DNA of 64,000 nt from contig JAXMAR010000003.1 in the NCBI GenBank assembly GCA_046350295.1, positions 62,001 through 126,000 on the forward strand. The letters run 5' to 3'. Origin of the DNA: JAXMAR01 sp046350295 (GTDB taxonomy: Bacteria > Planctomycetota > Planctomycetia > Gemmatales > Gemmataceae). Numbering within the stretch: position 1 is the first letter of the stretch; each line of letters begins with the position of its first letter. Shown piece by piece: positions 15,529-24,157 of this stretch. A program made the position numbers and the translations under genes. The notes under the pieces are model-generated. The model saw only the letters and a list, made by a program, of their open reading frames with translations. It was not told the DNA's origin and did no database searches.

Positions 15529-16506
15529 ATGGCGACAGCCTCGTCCAATTCATCGACCGCCGAATCCGCTGGATCCGCCGGCCCCGACTCCACGTCCGAG
15601 CATGAGCTGGGCATCCTGGAACGCCGGCTGCTTCCCACAGACGACTATCTCGCCCTCTGGGACGCGATCGTGATCAACCCGGAGATCAAGGAACGCCTCC
15701 TCGCCCACGCCCTCCTGAACTTCACCGTCCGCCTCAAGGTGGATCGCTCGCGGCTCCCCTTGCACGGCCTGATCCTGATGGTCGGCCCCCCCGGCACCGG
15801 CAAGACGTCGCTCGCGCGCGGGCTGGCGGCCATGACCGCCGCGCGCTTGCCGCAGATGGGCCAGTTCCAGTTCCTCGAGATCGACCCGCACGACGTCGCC
15901 AGCGCCGGCATGGGCCAGCGGCAGAAAGCCGTCACGGACCTCCTCGGCAAGACCGTCGCCCGCTATGCCCGGGTCCGCCCCACCATCGTCCTCCTCGACG
16001 AGGTGGAGACGCTCGCCGTCGCCCGCTCCGGCCTGAGCATGGACGTCAACCCCATCGACGTGCACCGCGCCACCGACGCCCTCCTCGCCCAGCTCGACCT
16101 GCTCGCTTCCAACACGCCCAACCTCCTCTTCGTGGCGACGAGCAACTTCCCCAAGGCGATCGACGAGGCCTTCATCTCGCGCAGCGATTACCTGGCGGTC
16201 ATCGACCGGCCCTCGGCGGACGCCTGCCAGACCATCTTCTACGACACCGTCAACGCGCTCGCCGAGCACTTCCCGTCGGTGCGGGCCCTGCTCGGCCGGC
16301 CGGAAATGAAAGAGGCGGCTTACATCTGCCGCGACCTCGATGGCCGCCAGATCCGCAAGTTCGTCCTCGCCGCCTGCGCCCTGCGCACGGACACCGCCCT
16401 CGACCCCAACACGCTCGAGCCCAAAGACCTCTTGAAGGCGCTGCAGCGCGGCAAGGAGGAACACCGCAAGCTGGCCGAGGCCGAGGATGACGAGGATGAC
16501 GATTAG
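15529..16506 (+). CDS. AAA+ ATPase resembling TRIP13/Pch2
   Basis: 325 residues. Walker A is GPPGTGKTS at about 86-94, Walker B is IVLLDEVETLAVAR at about 153-166, and the sensor 1 block reads LLFVATSNFPKAIDEAFISRSD. The combination LDEVE(T/S)L..AR, a HRATDALLAQLD helix, TSNF...IDEAF.SR.D and the Pro-rich GPPGTGKTSL is closer to TRIP13/Pch2, the remodelers of HORMA-domain proteins, than to MoxR, ClpX or proteasomal ATPases. The C-terminus is very acidic (EDDEDDD). Bacterial TRIP13 is known from CBASS defence, where it sits with a CD-NTase and HORMA proteins. None is encoded nearby, so the substrate is unknown. Confidence 0.75.
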   Translation: MATASSNSSTAESAGSAGPDSTSEHELGILERRLLPTDDYLALWDAIVINPEIKERLLAHALLNFTVRLKVDRSRLPLHGLILMVGPPGTGKTSLARGLAAMTAARLPQMGQFQFLEIDPHDVASAGMGQRQKAVTDLLGKTVARYARVRPTIVLLDEVETLAVARSGLSMDVNPIDVHRATDALLAQLDLLASNTPNLLFVATSNFPKAIDEAFISRSDYLAVIDRPSADACQTIFYDTVNALAEHFPSVRALLGRPEMKEAAYICRDLDGRQIRKFVLAACALRTDTALDPNTLEPKDLLKALQRGKEEHRKLAEAEDDEDDD

Positions 16507-16549
16507 CGTGGCGTGCCGGCGTGCCGCTCTGCCGCCGAAACGCCGAGCG

Positions 16550-16972
16550 TCACTCCCGCAGCCAGGCCGCTGCGACGCGGCTCTCGATCACTCCGGCCTC
16601 ATTCCGGATCAGCATTTCGCCGCGGATGGCGCCGCCTTCGAGCCGGCCGACAAAATCCCAGCCGCGCGTCGTGTGAACCGTGATCTGGCTGCCATCCCGT
16701 CGCCAGGTGGCGAAACGCGCCATCGGGAAGAGCAGGCTCCCCTTTCTGCCGTACCACACCTCGACGTCGCCGCTGGGCAGAAACTCGTAAGTGTGTTTCG
16801 GGCTTTCAGCGGCGCGCCACGTTCCTTCCAGGCCCGCGGTGTCCTGCGGCGCCAGGAGTAGCCAGGCGGCGAACCCGAGACCCGCGAGGACGACCACAAC
16901 GCCAATCCCGGCGACCACAAGGACCCGCGCGCTCCCACGCGGCCCGACGTGTGCTTGGCTCTGCTCGCACAT
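16550..16972 (-). CDS. Single-pass membrane protein of unknown function
   Basis: 140 residues from the ATG at 16972. A hydrophilic N-terminus of about 18 residues is followed by one membrane helix (VLVVAGIGVVVVLAGLGFAAWLLL). An outside domain of about 95 residues starts LEGTWRAAESPKHTYEFLPSGDVEVWY and ends with ESRVAAAWLRE. The LEGTW...y.f...G.v...y...G pattern resembles small lipocalin-like or DUF4440/5640-type beta-barrels that open with GxW, but the match is weak. It is convergent with the TRIP13-like gene, 43 bases apart. Confidence 0.6.
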   Translation of the reverse strand: MCEQSQAHVGPRGSARVLVVAGIGVVVVLAGLGFAAWLLLAPQDTAGLEGTWRAAESPKHTYEFLPSGDVEVWYGRKGSLLFPMARFATWRRDGSQITVHTTRGWDFVGRLEGGAIRGEMLIRNEAGVIESRVAAAWLRE

Positions 16973-17213
16973 ACCAGCCTCCCTTTCTTGTTGACGGGCC
17001 CGCAAGCAGCTGGCAGACCCGTTGGCGACTTTTCCAATGCTTCCATAGGAAAGGGCACGAACGCCGGGCCGATATAACGCTGATTCTTGGTTTCTTCAGG
17101 GGTAGCGCCATCCCTCACCCCGTCCCCTATCATCAAGACCGACTCGCGCTCTCTCTTCCTCGGCGCATCGGTAAGGTTCTTGAAACGCCTGCGCGAGACG
17201 GAGGGCTGGACAA

Positions 17214-17542
17214 ATGGCTGCAAGAAAAGGCGCCCAGGCGACAAACGGTCCGGCTCGGGTCGTCCGTCGCGCCGGGTCTTGCGAAGTGGTACTTCGGCGC
17301 GTCCTTTCGAAGGCGCCCGACATTGACGCCGTCTTCCTTTTGAAGGACGCCTCAAACGTCCTACACGTCTTTTCCGTCGTCCGCGACTTCCGCCGGCGAT
17401 CTACGCCACGCTCCTGAAGAAGGAACGCCTGCTCGAATCCACACTCCCTGAGATCGCCTTCGAGTTTCACGTGCGGGCGCACCAAGGCCGCGAGCTGAAT
17501 GAGGTTGTCCCTGTCCAAGCGACGATGGTGTACCGCCGATGA
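17214..17542 (+). pseudogene. Small hypothetical protein, one-base frameshift
   Basis: The first frame runs from the ATG at 17214 through ...KAPDIDAVFLLKDASNVLHVFSVVRDF and then degenerates and stops at 17417. The other frame continues sensibly from about 17392: AIYATLLKKERLLESTLPEIAFEF followed by HVRAHQGRELNEVVPVQA and a stop at 17542. Adding one C in the run at about 17386-17392 turns the junction into DFPPAIYATLL and gives a continuous protein of about 109 residues. It is either a recent loss or a sequence error. The protein resembles no family I know; its layout (strand, acidic helix, strand) suggests a small soluble alpha/beta protein. Confidence 0.6.
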
Positions 17543-17574
17543 TGAGCGAGCGCGCCTGAGCAGTGTTCCCGTGG

Positions 17575-18060
17575 TCAGCGAAAGATGTAGTTATCGGGTA
17601 TCAGGCCCGACATCTCCGCTTTCGGCGTGCCGACCTCCCACTCGGACAAGGGCTGCGTCACGTCAACAAAGCCCGGGCAAACGGTATCCCATTGATAAGT
17701 GACGGGGCGGGGTTCGACGAAGGACGGAGCGAGACTGAAGCGGTCCTTCACGTATTCGCTCAACAAGGGCGGCTGTGCGGACGAGCGGACCGGACTTGTT
17801 GCCTTCGCGCGTTCCTGCAATTCACGCCAACGCATCTCATCGGGATCGAACCCTATGCCCAAGCAGTCGTGGATGCAGTTGTCCAAGGCGAACCACCTGA
17901 AAAAGCCCCAGTCCTCCATGGAACGCGTGACGTCGAGAAAACCAGGGCAGCAGTTCGGCCATTGGTAGGTGACCGGCGTCTTCTCTTTTGCTTCGGCACG
18001 ATCGACTGGGGACCCAAAGATGATCGCCGCCAGAACGGAAGTCGTGATGACTGTTCGCAT
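17575..18060 (-). CDS. Secreted protein with a duplicated TYQW-CPGF motif
   Basis: 161 residues from the ATG at 18060. The N-terminus is a signal peptide (MRTVITTSVLAAIIFGSP, cleavage probably near Ala-Glu-Ala). The mature part holds two copies of one motif: PVTYQWPNCCPGFLDVTRSMEDW near residue 30 and PVTYQWDTVCPGFVDVTQPLSEW near 120, each followed by an aromatic-rich segment. Cysteines in and after the motif (CIHDC) suggest disulfide bonds outside the cytoplasm. I know no family with this motif. It is divergent from xylA. Confidence 0.7.
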   Translation of the reverse strand: MRTVITTSVLAAIIFGSPVDRAEAKEKTPVTYQWPNCCPGFLDVTRSMEDWGFFRWFALDNCIHDCLGIGFDPDEMRWRELQERAKATSPVRSSAQPPLLSEYVKDRFSLAPSFVEPRPVTYQWDTVCPGFVDVTQPLSEWEVGTPKAEMSGLIPDNYIFR

Positions 18061-18207
18061 CGCTCCCTCCTTAGAAACGAATGCCGTGCATACCCAGGCC
18101 CACCAGGCCGAGCAAGCCCATTGTCGCCGGTAGGCGCCCCGTCCCCCCGCCCCTATCATTTACCCCACCAACCCAGACTCGCTTCCCGACTCTCCCAGAG
18201 GTCCCTC

Positions 18208-19521
18208 ATGCCCGCCTTCCCCGAAGTCGCCAAGGTCCGCTTCGAAGGCCCCGATTCCAGGAACCCCCTCGCCTTCCGCCATTACAACGAGAGCGAGGTC
18301 GTCGAAGGCAAGTCGATGAAGGAGCATCTTCGCTTCGCCGTCTGCTACTGGCACACCTTCCGCGGCACGGGAAGCGACCCCTTCGGGCCCGGCTGCAACG
18401 TCCGACCCTGGGAAGACGGCTCCGACTCCGTCGACATGGCCGAGAAACGCGTCCGCGTCGCCTTCGAGTTCATCGAGAAGCTCGGCGCCCCCTTCTACTG
18501 CTTCCACGACCGCGACGTCGCCCCCGAAGGCAAATCCCTCCGCGAAACCAACGCCAACCTCGACCGCATCGCCAAGGTCCTCAAGGCCGAGCAGGACCGC
18601 ACGGGCGTCAAGCTCCTCTGGGGCACCGCCAACCTCTTCTCCAACAAACGCTTCATGCACGGCGCCGCCACCAGCCCCAACGCGGACGCCTTCGCCTACG
18701 CCGCGGCGCAAGTCAAGAAGGCGTTGGAGATCACCAAGGACCTGGGCGGCGTCAACTACGTCTTCTGGGGCGGCCGCGAAGGCTACTCCAACCTCTACAA
18801 CACCGACCTCAAACGCGAGCTCGACCACCTCGCCCGCTTCTTCCATCTCGCCGTCGACTACAAGAAGAAGATCGGCTTCACCGGCCAGTTCCTCATCGAG
18901 CCCAAGCCCAAGGAGCCCACCGTCCACCAGTACGACTTCGACGCCGCCAACTGCGTCGCCTTCCTTCGCGGCTACGGCCTCGACAAGGACTTCAAGCTCA
19001 ACATCGAAACCAACCACGCCACCCTCGCCGGCCACACCATGATGCACGAGCTGACCTACGCCAGCGCCGCCGGCCTGCTCGGTTCCATCGACGCCAACCG
19101 CGGCGACCTCCTCCTCGGCTGGGACACCGACCAGTTCCCCACCGACTACTACCTCACGACCCAGTGCATGCTCGTCATCTTGGAGCAAGGCGGCCTCACC
19201 CCCGGCGGCGTCAACTTCGACGCCAAGGTCCGCCGCGAATCCTTCGAGCCCACCGACCTCTTCCACGCCCACATCGGCGGCATGGACGCCTTCGCCGTGG
19301 GCTTGAAACTCGCCGCCGCCATCCGCAAGGAAGGCGTGCTGAAGGATTTCGTCAAGCAGAGGTACGCGAGCTGGGACAGCGGCATCGGCGCCCAGGTGGA
19401 AGCCGGCAAAGCGGGCTTCGAGGAACTGGAGAAGTACATGCTGGAAAAGGGGGACGCGGCGCCGAACGCCTCCGGCCGGCAGGAGATGCTCGAAAACATC
19501 GTCAACCGCTACCTGCGCTGA
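18208..19521 (+). CDS. xylA: Xylose isomerase
   Basis: 437 residues, the usual length for this enzyme, with CCCAGAGG ahead of the ATG at 18208. It converts D-xylose to D-xylulose with two divalent metal ions in a TIM barrel. The catalytic His/Asp block is YCFHDRDVAPEG at about residues 97-108. The metal-ligand Glu is in FLIEPKPKEPTVHQYDFD, a second ligand block is NIETNHATLAGH, and GWDTDQFPTDYY and HIGGMDAFA close the active site. No xylulokinase or sugar transporter is adjacent. It may act on its own or also on glucose; the sequence gives no sign of regulation. Confidence 0.97.
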   Translation: MPAFPEVAKVRFEGPDSRNPLAFRHYNESEVVEGKSMKEHLRFAVCYWHTFRGTGSDPFGPGCNVRPWEDGSDSVDMAEKRVRVAFEFIEKLGAPFYCFHDRDVAPEGKSLRETNANLDRIAKVLKAEQDRTGVKLLWGTANLFSNKRFMHGAATSPNADAFAYAAAQVKKALEITKDLGGVNYVFWGGREGYSNLYNTDLKRELDHLARFFHLAVDYKKKIGFTGQFLIEPKPKEPTVHQYDFDAANCVAFLRGYGLDKDFKLNIETNHATLAGHTMMHELTYASAAGLLGSIDANRGDLLLGWDTDQFPTDYYLTTQCMLVILEQGGLTPGGVNFDAKVRRESFEPTDLFHAHIGGMDAFAVGLKLAAAIRKEGVLKDFVKQRYASWDSGIGAQVEAGKAGFEELEKYMLEKGDAAPNASGRQEMLENIVNRYLR

Positions 19522-19550
19522 CGGCCGACACGACGCCACTTCCACGCCAC

Positions 19551-19577
19551 GTCCGCGCCAACCAGTTTGGCGCGGAC
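19551..19577. terminator. Hairpin downstream of xylA
   Basis: GTCCGCGCCAA pairs with TTGGCGCGGAC around a five-base loop, 30 bases after the xylA stop. No T-run follows, so it is either a weak intrinsic terminator or an mRNA-stabilising stem. Confidence 0.45.
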
Positions 19578-20020
19578 CCACCCCTCTTAACCACCGACAC
19601 CAAACGGCCTTCCATCACCCATCCAAGCTCCGCGCCAACACGCCACACCCCACCCCCCTCAACCGACCTACCAAACGCGCGCAGGATCGTTTACGATCAA
19701 CAAAAGAGGACCACCCGCGACCCATCGAGGACTCTCCGGCCTCCCAATTCTTCACTCTTCATTCTTCCTTCTGCATTTTCCTTCTGCATTTCTCCACCCA
19801 TGCCCGCTCGCCCCGCCTCCCTCCTCACCCCCAGACCCATCCACTGGCTCTGGCCTCAATTCCTCGCCCGCGGCAAGCTCGCCCTCCTCGACGGCGACCC
19901 CGGCCTCGGCAAATCCTGGCTAACCCTCGACCTCGCCGCCCGCCTCTCCACCACGCGCCCCTGGCCCGATCAATTGCCCACGCCTGCGGAGGACCATAGC
20001 GCCGCTCAAGATGCCCACAA

Positions 20021-20054
20021 GCCCGCAGGCGAGTCTTCGAGCCTGCGGGGTCCA
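20021..20054. repeat. 34-bp palindromic repeat, copy 1
   Basis: CCCGCAGGC and GCCTGCGGG surround a GAGTCTTCGA centre. The whole 34 bases recur without a mismatch at 20669-20702. In this copy the repeat is read in frame as PAGESSSLRGP within the ATPase gene. Confidence 0.8.
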
Positions 20055-20093
20055 GACGCCCCCCAACAACCAGAAAACGCCACCGCGCGCAAT

Positions 20094-20122
20094 CCCCTCT
20101 CCCCCGCCGCGGGGGAGAGGGG
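20094..20122. repeat. GC-rich C/G palindrome inside the ATPase gene
   Basis: CCCCTCTCCCCC and GGGGGAGAGGGG form a perfect 12-bp stem around GCCGC, followed by a CAGGGGCGCCGGGG tail. In frame it reads NPLSPAAGERGRGAG. Close relatives lie inside the terminase-like gene at 26740, 27061 and 27476. Confidence 0.75.
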
Positions 20123-20668
20123 CAGGGGCGCCGGGGTCGGCGTCCCTCACGCCTCGACACCATCCCTCGCCGAAAACGCTTTGCTCTTCTCCGCCGAAGA
20201 CAACGACGCCGACACCCTCGCCCCACGCCTCAAATCCCTCGGCGCCGACCTCGCCCGCGTCTTCCTCTGGCCCTCCACCGAGCCGCCCCCGCAGCTCCCG
20301 TCCCAGCTCCCACTCGTCGAAGCCGCCATCCGCGCCGCCCGGCCCGCCCTCATCGTCTTCGACCCGTTCGCCGCCTTCCTCGACCCGGCCCTCACCCTCT
20401 CCACTGACGAACGCCTCCGCCGCCTCCTCCACTCCCTCTCCACCCTCGCCGAGAAATACGACGCCGCCATGCTCCTCATCCGCCACCTCAACAAGAAGTC
20501 CGACGCCAATCCCCTCTACCGCGGCTCCGGCGCCATCGCCTTGATCGCCGCCTGCCGCCTCGCCCACCTCGTCGCCCGCCACCCCGAAGACCCCGCCCGC
20601 TCCATCCTCGCCCCCTACAAAAACAACCTCGCCCCCCTCCCCCCATCCCTCACTTTCCGCCTCAACAG

Positions 20669-20702
20669 GCCCGCAGGCGAGTCTTCGAGCCTGCGGGGTC
20701 CA
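20669..20702. repeat. 34-bp palindromic repeat, copy 2
   Basis: Identical over 34 bases to 20021-20054 and in the same orientation. It lies at the point where the ATPase reading frame begins to break down. About 60 bases further is a different short element, AATTGCTAATTGTCAAT, which also occurs in related, inverted form near 40930-40955. Confidence 0.75.
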
Positions 20703-21185
20703 AAGACAGCCCGCCGACGCCGCGCCCCAACCCCCCAATTGGCAATTTGCAATCGTCAATTGCTAATTGTCAATCCCCGCTCGATTGGCTCGGCCCATCC
20801 CCTACCGCGCGCCTCCGATCTCCTCCGCCCGCTCCCCCGCCCTACTCCGCGCTTCCCACTCCTTCCTGCTGACCTTCCTCGCCCACGCCCCAAAACCCCT
20901 CGCCCAGATCACCCGCCAAAAAACAAGACATCTCCAAACGCACCCTCCAACGCGCCCGCCAGGAACTCGCCATCCGCACCCACCGCATCTACCACCCCCC
21001 GACCTTCTCCACCTACTGGCTCCTCCCCGGCCAAACGCCGCCCGCCTCTCCCGACCAGCAACCGCTGAACCTCGACCCCTGGCTCAAAGACTTCGAAGCC
21101 TCCTAGCCGGTTCCGCTCCGATGGCGGACGGACGCTGACTCTCTAAAATGCTCCCATTCGACAGGAAGACGAAAGGCGCCGCACG

Positions 21186-23882
21186 ATGCTCGTTCATCTC
21201 GAAGACCTCGACTACCAGCGCCGCGCCGTCGCCGCCGCCGTCCAACTCTTCGGCGGCCAGACCAAAAACACCTTCGACAACGCCAACTTCCTCGGCATCC
21301 AGGCCAACGTCACCGACCTCACCCCCGAGCAAATCAACGAGAACAAGCGCCGCATCCTCTCCGAAAACGGCATCTCCGAGGACGACGCCAAGCTCTCCGA
21401 CGATCCCGACGTCTGCATCGAGATGGAAACCGGCACCGGCAAGACCCTTGTCTATCTCCGCACCATCTACGAGCTCTACCAGCATTACGGCCTCACCAAG
21501 TTCATCATCCTCGTCCCCTCCATCGCCATCAAAGAGGGCACGCTCAACTCCTTCGCCGGCTTCAAGAAAGCTCTCGCCGACCGCTACGGCTTCACCCCCG
21601 CCTGCTTCGAGTACGACAGCGGCAAGCTCTCCCGCCTCAAGCACTTCATCGAGGACACCCGCCCCCAGATCATGGTGATGACCATCCAGTCCATCACCGC
21701 CGACGACCGCATCATCAACCAGAAGGGCCGCGACGATTCCTTCGGCGGGCTCACCTTCCTCGAAGCCCTCGGCAAGTGCCGCCCCATGATCATCATGGAC
21801 GAGCCGCAAGAGGGTATGGACACCGACAACGCCCTCGCCCGCCTCGCCACCTTGCAACCCCTCCTCAAGCTCCGCTACTCCGCCACCCACAAGGTCGTCA
21901 AGAACCTCCTCTACCGCCTGACACCCTTCGACGCCTACCGCCAGGGCATGGTCAAGAAGATTGAAGTCCTCTCCGTCGCCGAGAAGAACGACGAGGCCAC
22001 ACTCAAGATCGAGTTCTCCGCCGTCCAGGCCAACGGCAAGGGCGTCAAGGCCAAGCTCACCGTCTGGCGCACCAACGGCGGCGGCTTCAAATGGAAGGAA
22101 ACCAACTGGCTCAAGGTCGGCGACAACCTCGCCGACAAGTCCGGCAACATCAGCTACCGCGACTATGCCGTCGAACGCATCTGGAAAAGCCTCACCGACC
22201 AGAAATTCCACCTCAAGTTCACCAACGGCGTCGAGCTTCTCCTCAAAGAAAGGAAGGGAGACATCAGCGGCCTCTTCCGCGAGCAGCTCCGCTGGCTCAT
22301 CCGTCGCCATTTCGACAAGAAGGCCACCCTTGCCGCCAAGGGCATCAAGTGCCTCTCCCTCATCTTCATCGACAAGGTCGACAACTACGTCCGCGACGAC
22401 GGCATCATTCGCCGGCTCTTCCACGAAGAATACGCCTCCGTTTACCGCGAGCGCCACCGCGTCGATCCCACCTCCGCCCAGATCACCGAGGCCCAGGGCT
22501 ACTACTTCGCCAAGACCGGCGGCGACGAGTACACCGACAGCGAAAACGCCATGCTCCGCAACAAGAAGATCTTCGACGAGATCCTGCGCGACAAGGAAGC
22601 CCTCCTCGACCCCGCCAACCCCCGCGAGTTCATCTTCAGCCATTCCGCGCTCGGCGTCGGCTGGGACAACCCCAACATCTTCAACATCGCCACCCTCAAC
22701 GAGTCCTACAGCGACATCAAGAAACGACAGGAGATCGGCCGCGGTCTCCGCATCTGCCGCGGCGCCGACGGCAAACGCGTCTACGATCCCGCCGACGTCA
22801 AGGAAGGCGACGAAATCAACCTCCTCACCGTCGTCCCCAACGAGACCTACGAAACCTTCGCCGCCCAGTATCAGGAGCAGATCAAGGAAGTCTACGGCAC
22901 CACCAGCGCCGCCGGCCCCCTCCGCAATCGCCCCAAGGGCCGCGACCAGAAAAACAAGATCAACCGCACTCCCCGCTTCGAGGGGGACGCCTTCAAGGAG
23001 TTCTGGAAGAGGCTGGCGCGGAAAACCGATTACACCGTCGCCTTCCGCGAGGACCAGATCATCGACCGCGCCGTCGCAGCCCTCAACCGCCTCGTCATCT
23101 CCGCCTACGAGGCCGAAGTCGTCCTCACCCGCATCCAGGACATCGCCGCCGAGAGCATCGCCAGCACCGAAGTCGGCCGCGAAACCGAGAAGCTCAAGGC
23201 CGCCTTCACCCCGCTCGACCTCATCGAGGAACTCAGCGAGAACACCGCCCTGTCCTATCCGACCGCCTACAAGATCGTCGCCGGCATCGACAACTTCGCC
23301 GCGCTCGCCCGCAACCCCGCCAAGTTCCTCTCTCTGGCCTGCGCCCTGATCCGCAATCTCGAACTCGACGAGATGCTCCGCACCCTGAGCTACCATCCGA
23401 CCGGCGAGACAATCCCCCTCGACGATTTCTTGGAATTGATCGAAACCTATTTGCCCGTCTTGCCCACGCCGCAGCGCGGCCTCTACGACGGCATCCCGTG
23501 CAGCAGTTCTATCGAACGCTCCTTCGCCCAGGCTGCCGAGCAGGACAACGAGGTCGTCTGCTTCCTCAAGCTCCCGAAGTGCTACCGCATTCCGACACCC
23601 ATCGGCCACCACTATGAGCCCGACTTCGGCCTCATCCTCAAGCGCCGCCGTCTCGCCTCAGCAGGCGAGCAGGAATACTACTTTGTCATCGAGACCAAGA
23701 GCACGAACAACCTCGAGGACCGCAAAGCCCTCACCGACTCCGAACGCCTGAAGATCAAGTGCGCCATCAAGCATTTTGAAGCACTCCAGATCGAGGCCAA
23801 ACTCGAGTACCGCCCCTACGTCGCCCCCGTCCGCGACTACCGCGCCGACTTCAAGAACAGGATTCTCCAACCCCAGGAGTGA
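21186..23882 (+). CDS. res: Type III restriction enzyme, Res subunit
   Basis: 898 residues. It is the ATP-dependent translocase and nuclease of a type III restriction system, which cuts DNA after meeting unmodified sites with its Mod partner. Superfamily 2 helicase motifs are in order: Walker A METGTGKT at about 80-87, the DEAD-box-like DEPQ near 205, SATHK near 232, and QEIGRGLRI near 516. The C-terminal nuclease has PDF near 812 and the VIETK triad end near 836, a PD-(D/E)XK site. Length fits the family (about 850-1000). It lies upstream of mod, the reverse of the classical mod-res order, with a 275-base repeat-filled gap. The reading frame is intact, unlike its two flanking accessory genes. 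Confidence 0.95.
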   Translation: MLVHLEDLDYQRRAVAAAVQLFGGQTKNTFDNANFLGIQANVTDLTPEQINENKRRILSENGISEDDAKLSDDPDVCIEMETGTGKTLVYLRTIYELYQHYGLTKFIILVPSIAIKEGTLNSFAGFKKALADRYGFTPACFEYDSGKLSRLKHFIEDTRPQIMVMTIQSITADDRIINQKGRDDSFGGLTFLEALGKCRPMIIMDEPQEGMDTDNALARLATLQPLLKLRYSATHKVVKNLLYRLTPFDAYRQGMVKKIEVLSVAEKNDEATLKIEFSAVQANGKGVKAKLTVWRTNGGGFKWKETNWLKVGDNLADKSGNISYRDYAVERIWKSLTDQKFHLKFTNGVELLLKERKGDISGLFREQLRWLIRRHFDKKATLAAKGIKCLSLIFIDKVDNYVRDDGIIRRLFHEEYASVYRERHRVDPTSAQITEAQGYYFAKTGGDEYTDSENAMLRNKKIFDEILRDKEALLDPANPREFIFSHSALGVGWDNPNIFNIATLNESYSDIKKRQEIGRGLRICRGADGKRVYDPADVKEGDEINLLTVVPNETYETFAAQYQEQIKEVYGTTSAAGPLRNRPKGRDQKNKINRTPRFEGDAFKEFWKRLARKTDYTVAFREDQIIDRAVAALNRLVISAYEAEVVLTRIQDIAAESIASTEVGRETEKLKAAFTPLDLIEELSENTALSYPTAYKIVAGIDNFAALARNPAKFLSLACALIRNLELDEMLRTLSYHPTGETIPLDDFLELIETYLPVLPTPQRGLYDGIPCSSSIERSFAQAAEQDNEVVCFLKLPKCYRIPTPIGHHYEPDFGLILKRRRLASAGEQEYYFVIETKSTNNLEDRKALTDSERLKIKCAIKHFEALQIEAKLEYRPYVAPVRDYRADFKNRILQPQE

Positions 23883-24157
23883 ACAATCCCTGAGCCCCAA
23901 AAGGGCGACAGCCCCAGGGTTGAACCGAATTGTCTGGAGCCCCGAAGGGGCGGCAGCCAATAGCCAGGGGCGTAAGCCCCTGGAGCCACGCCCCGCGAAA
24001 CCCAAGCCCCGAAGGGGCGACAGTACCGTGACCTCTGACGCGCGTCTCTGTCGCCCCCTTGGGGCTCCACCCGAACCACAACCCCCTTCCAGGGGCTCAC
24101 GCCCCTGGCTATTCACTGCCGCCCCGTTGGGGCTGAAACGCAACGCGAGCCGCCGCC
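23883..24157. repeat. Cluster of palindromic repeats between res and mod
   Basis: The gap holds at least four copies of an AGCCCCGAAGGGGCGACAG-like unit, in both orientations (about 23895, 23938, 24010 and, inverted, 24048 and 24120). Two copies of AGCCAGGGGCGTAAGCCCCTGG-like palindromes also occur, one inverted. Units of the form GCCCCGAAGGGGC with a CGACAG tail are common intergenic repeats in planctomycetes. Their density here shows that res and mod are separated by repeat insertion. They would form several strong stems in a res-mod transcript. Confidence 0.75.

Larger units (their letters stand above)
19801..21105 (+). pseudogene. RepA-like AAA ATPase with inserted repeats and frameshifts
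   Basis: The frame opens at the ATG at 19801 after a pyrimidine-rich leader. Walker A is GDPGLGKS, and the body continues with ALLFSAEDNDADTLAPRL, a Walker B of ALIVFDPF and LLIRHLNKKSDANP. This is the AAA_25/RepA-like hexameric ATPase pattern found in plasmid and phage replication modules. The coding sequence is interrupted after ARLSTTRPWP by palindromic repeats read in frame, and again at 20669-20702. From about 20740 the true frame is lost. Fragments of a plausible C-terminus then appear in other frames: SPLDWLGPSP, then FLAHAPKPLAQITRQK, then, after an A6 run near 20925, DISKRTLQRARQELAIRTHR up to the stop at 21105. I therefore call it a broken gene. Confidence 0.7.

Noticed and set aside
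15529..16506. A CBASS defence operon around the TRIP13-like ATPase
   Set aside because: No CD-NTase, HORMA protein or effector gene is encoded on either side.
18160..19581. 473-codon minus-strand frame opposite xylA
   Set aside because: Antisense shadow; xylA is full length with all active-site blocks.
21084..23612. 842-codon open frame on the minus strand opposite res
   Set aside because: Composition is almost only Asp, Gly, Val, Glu, Ala and Leu, which is the shadow of C-ending codons on the other strand; the res frame has all expected motifs.
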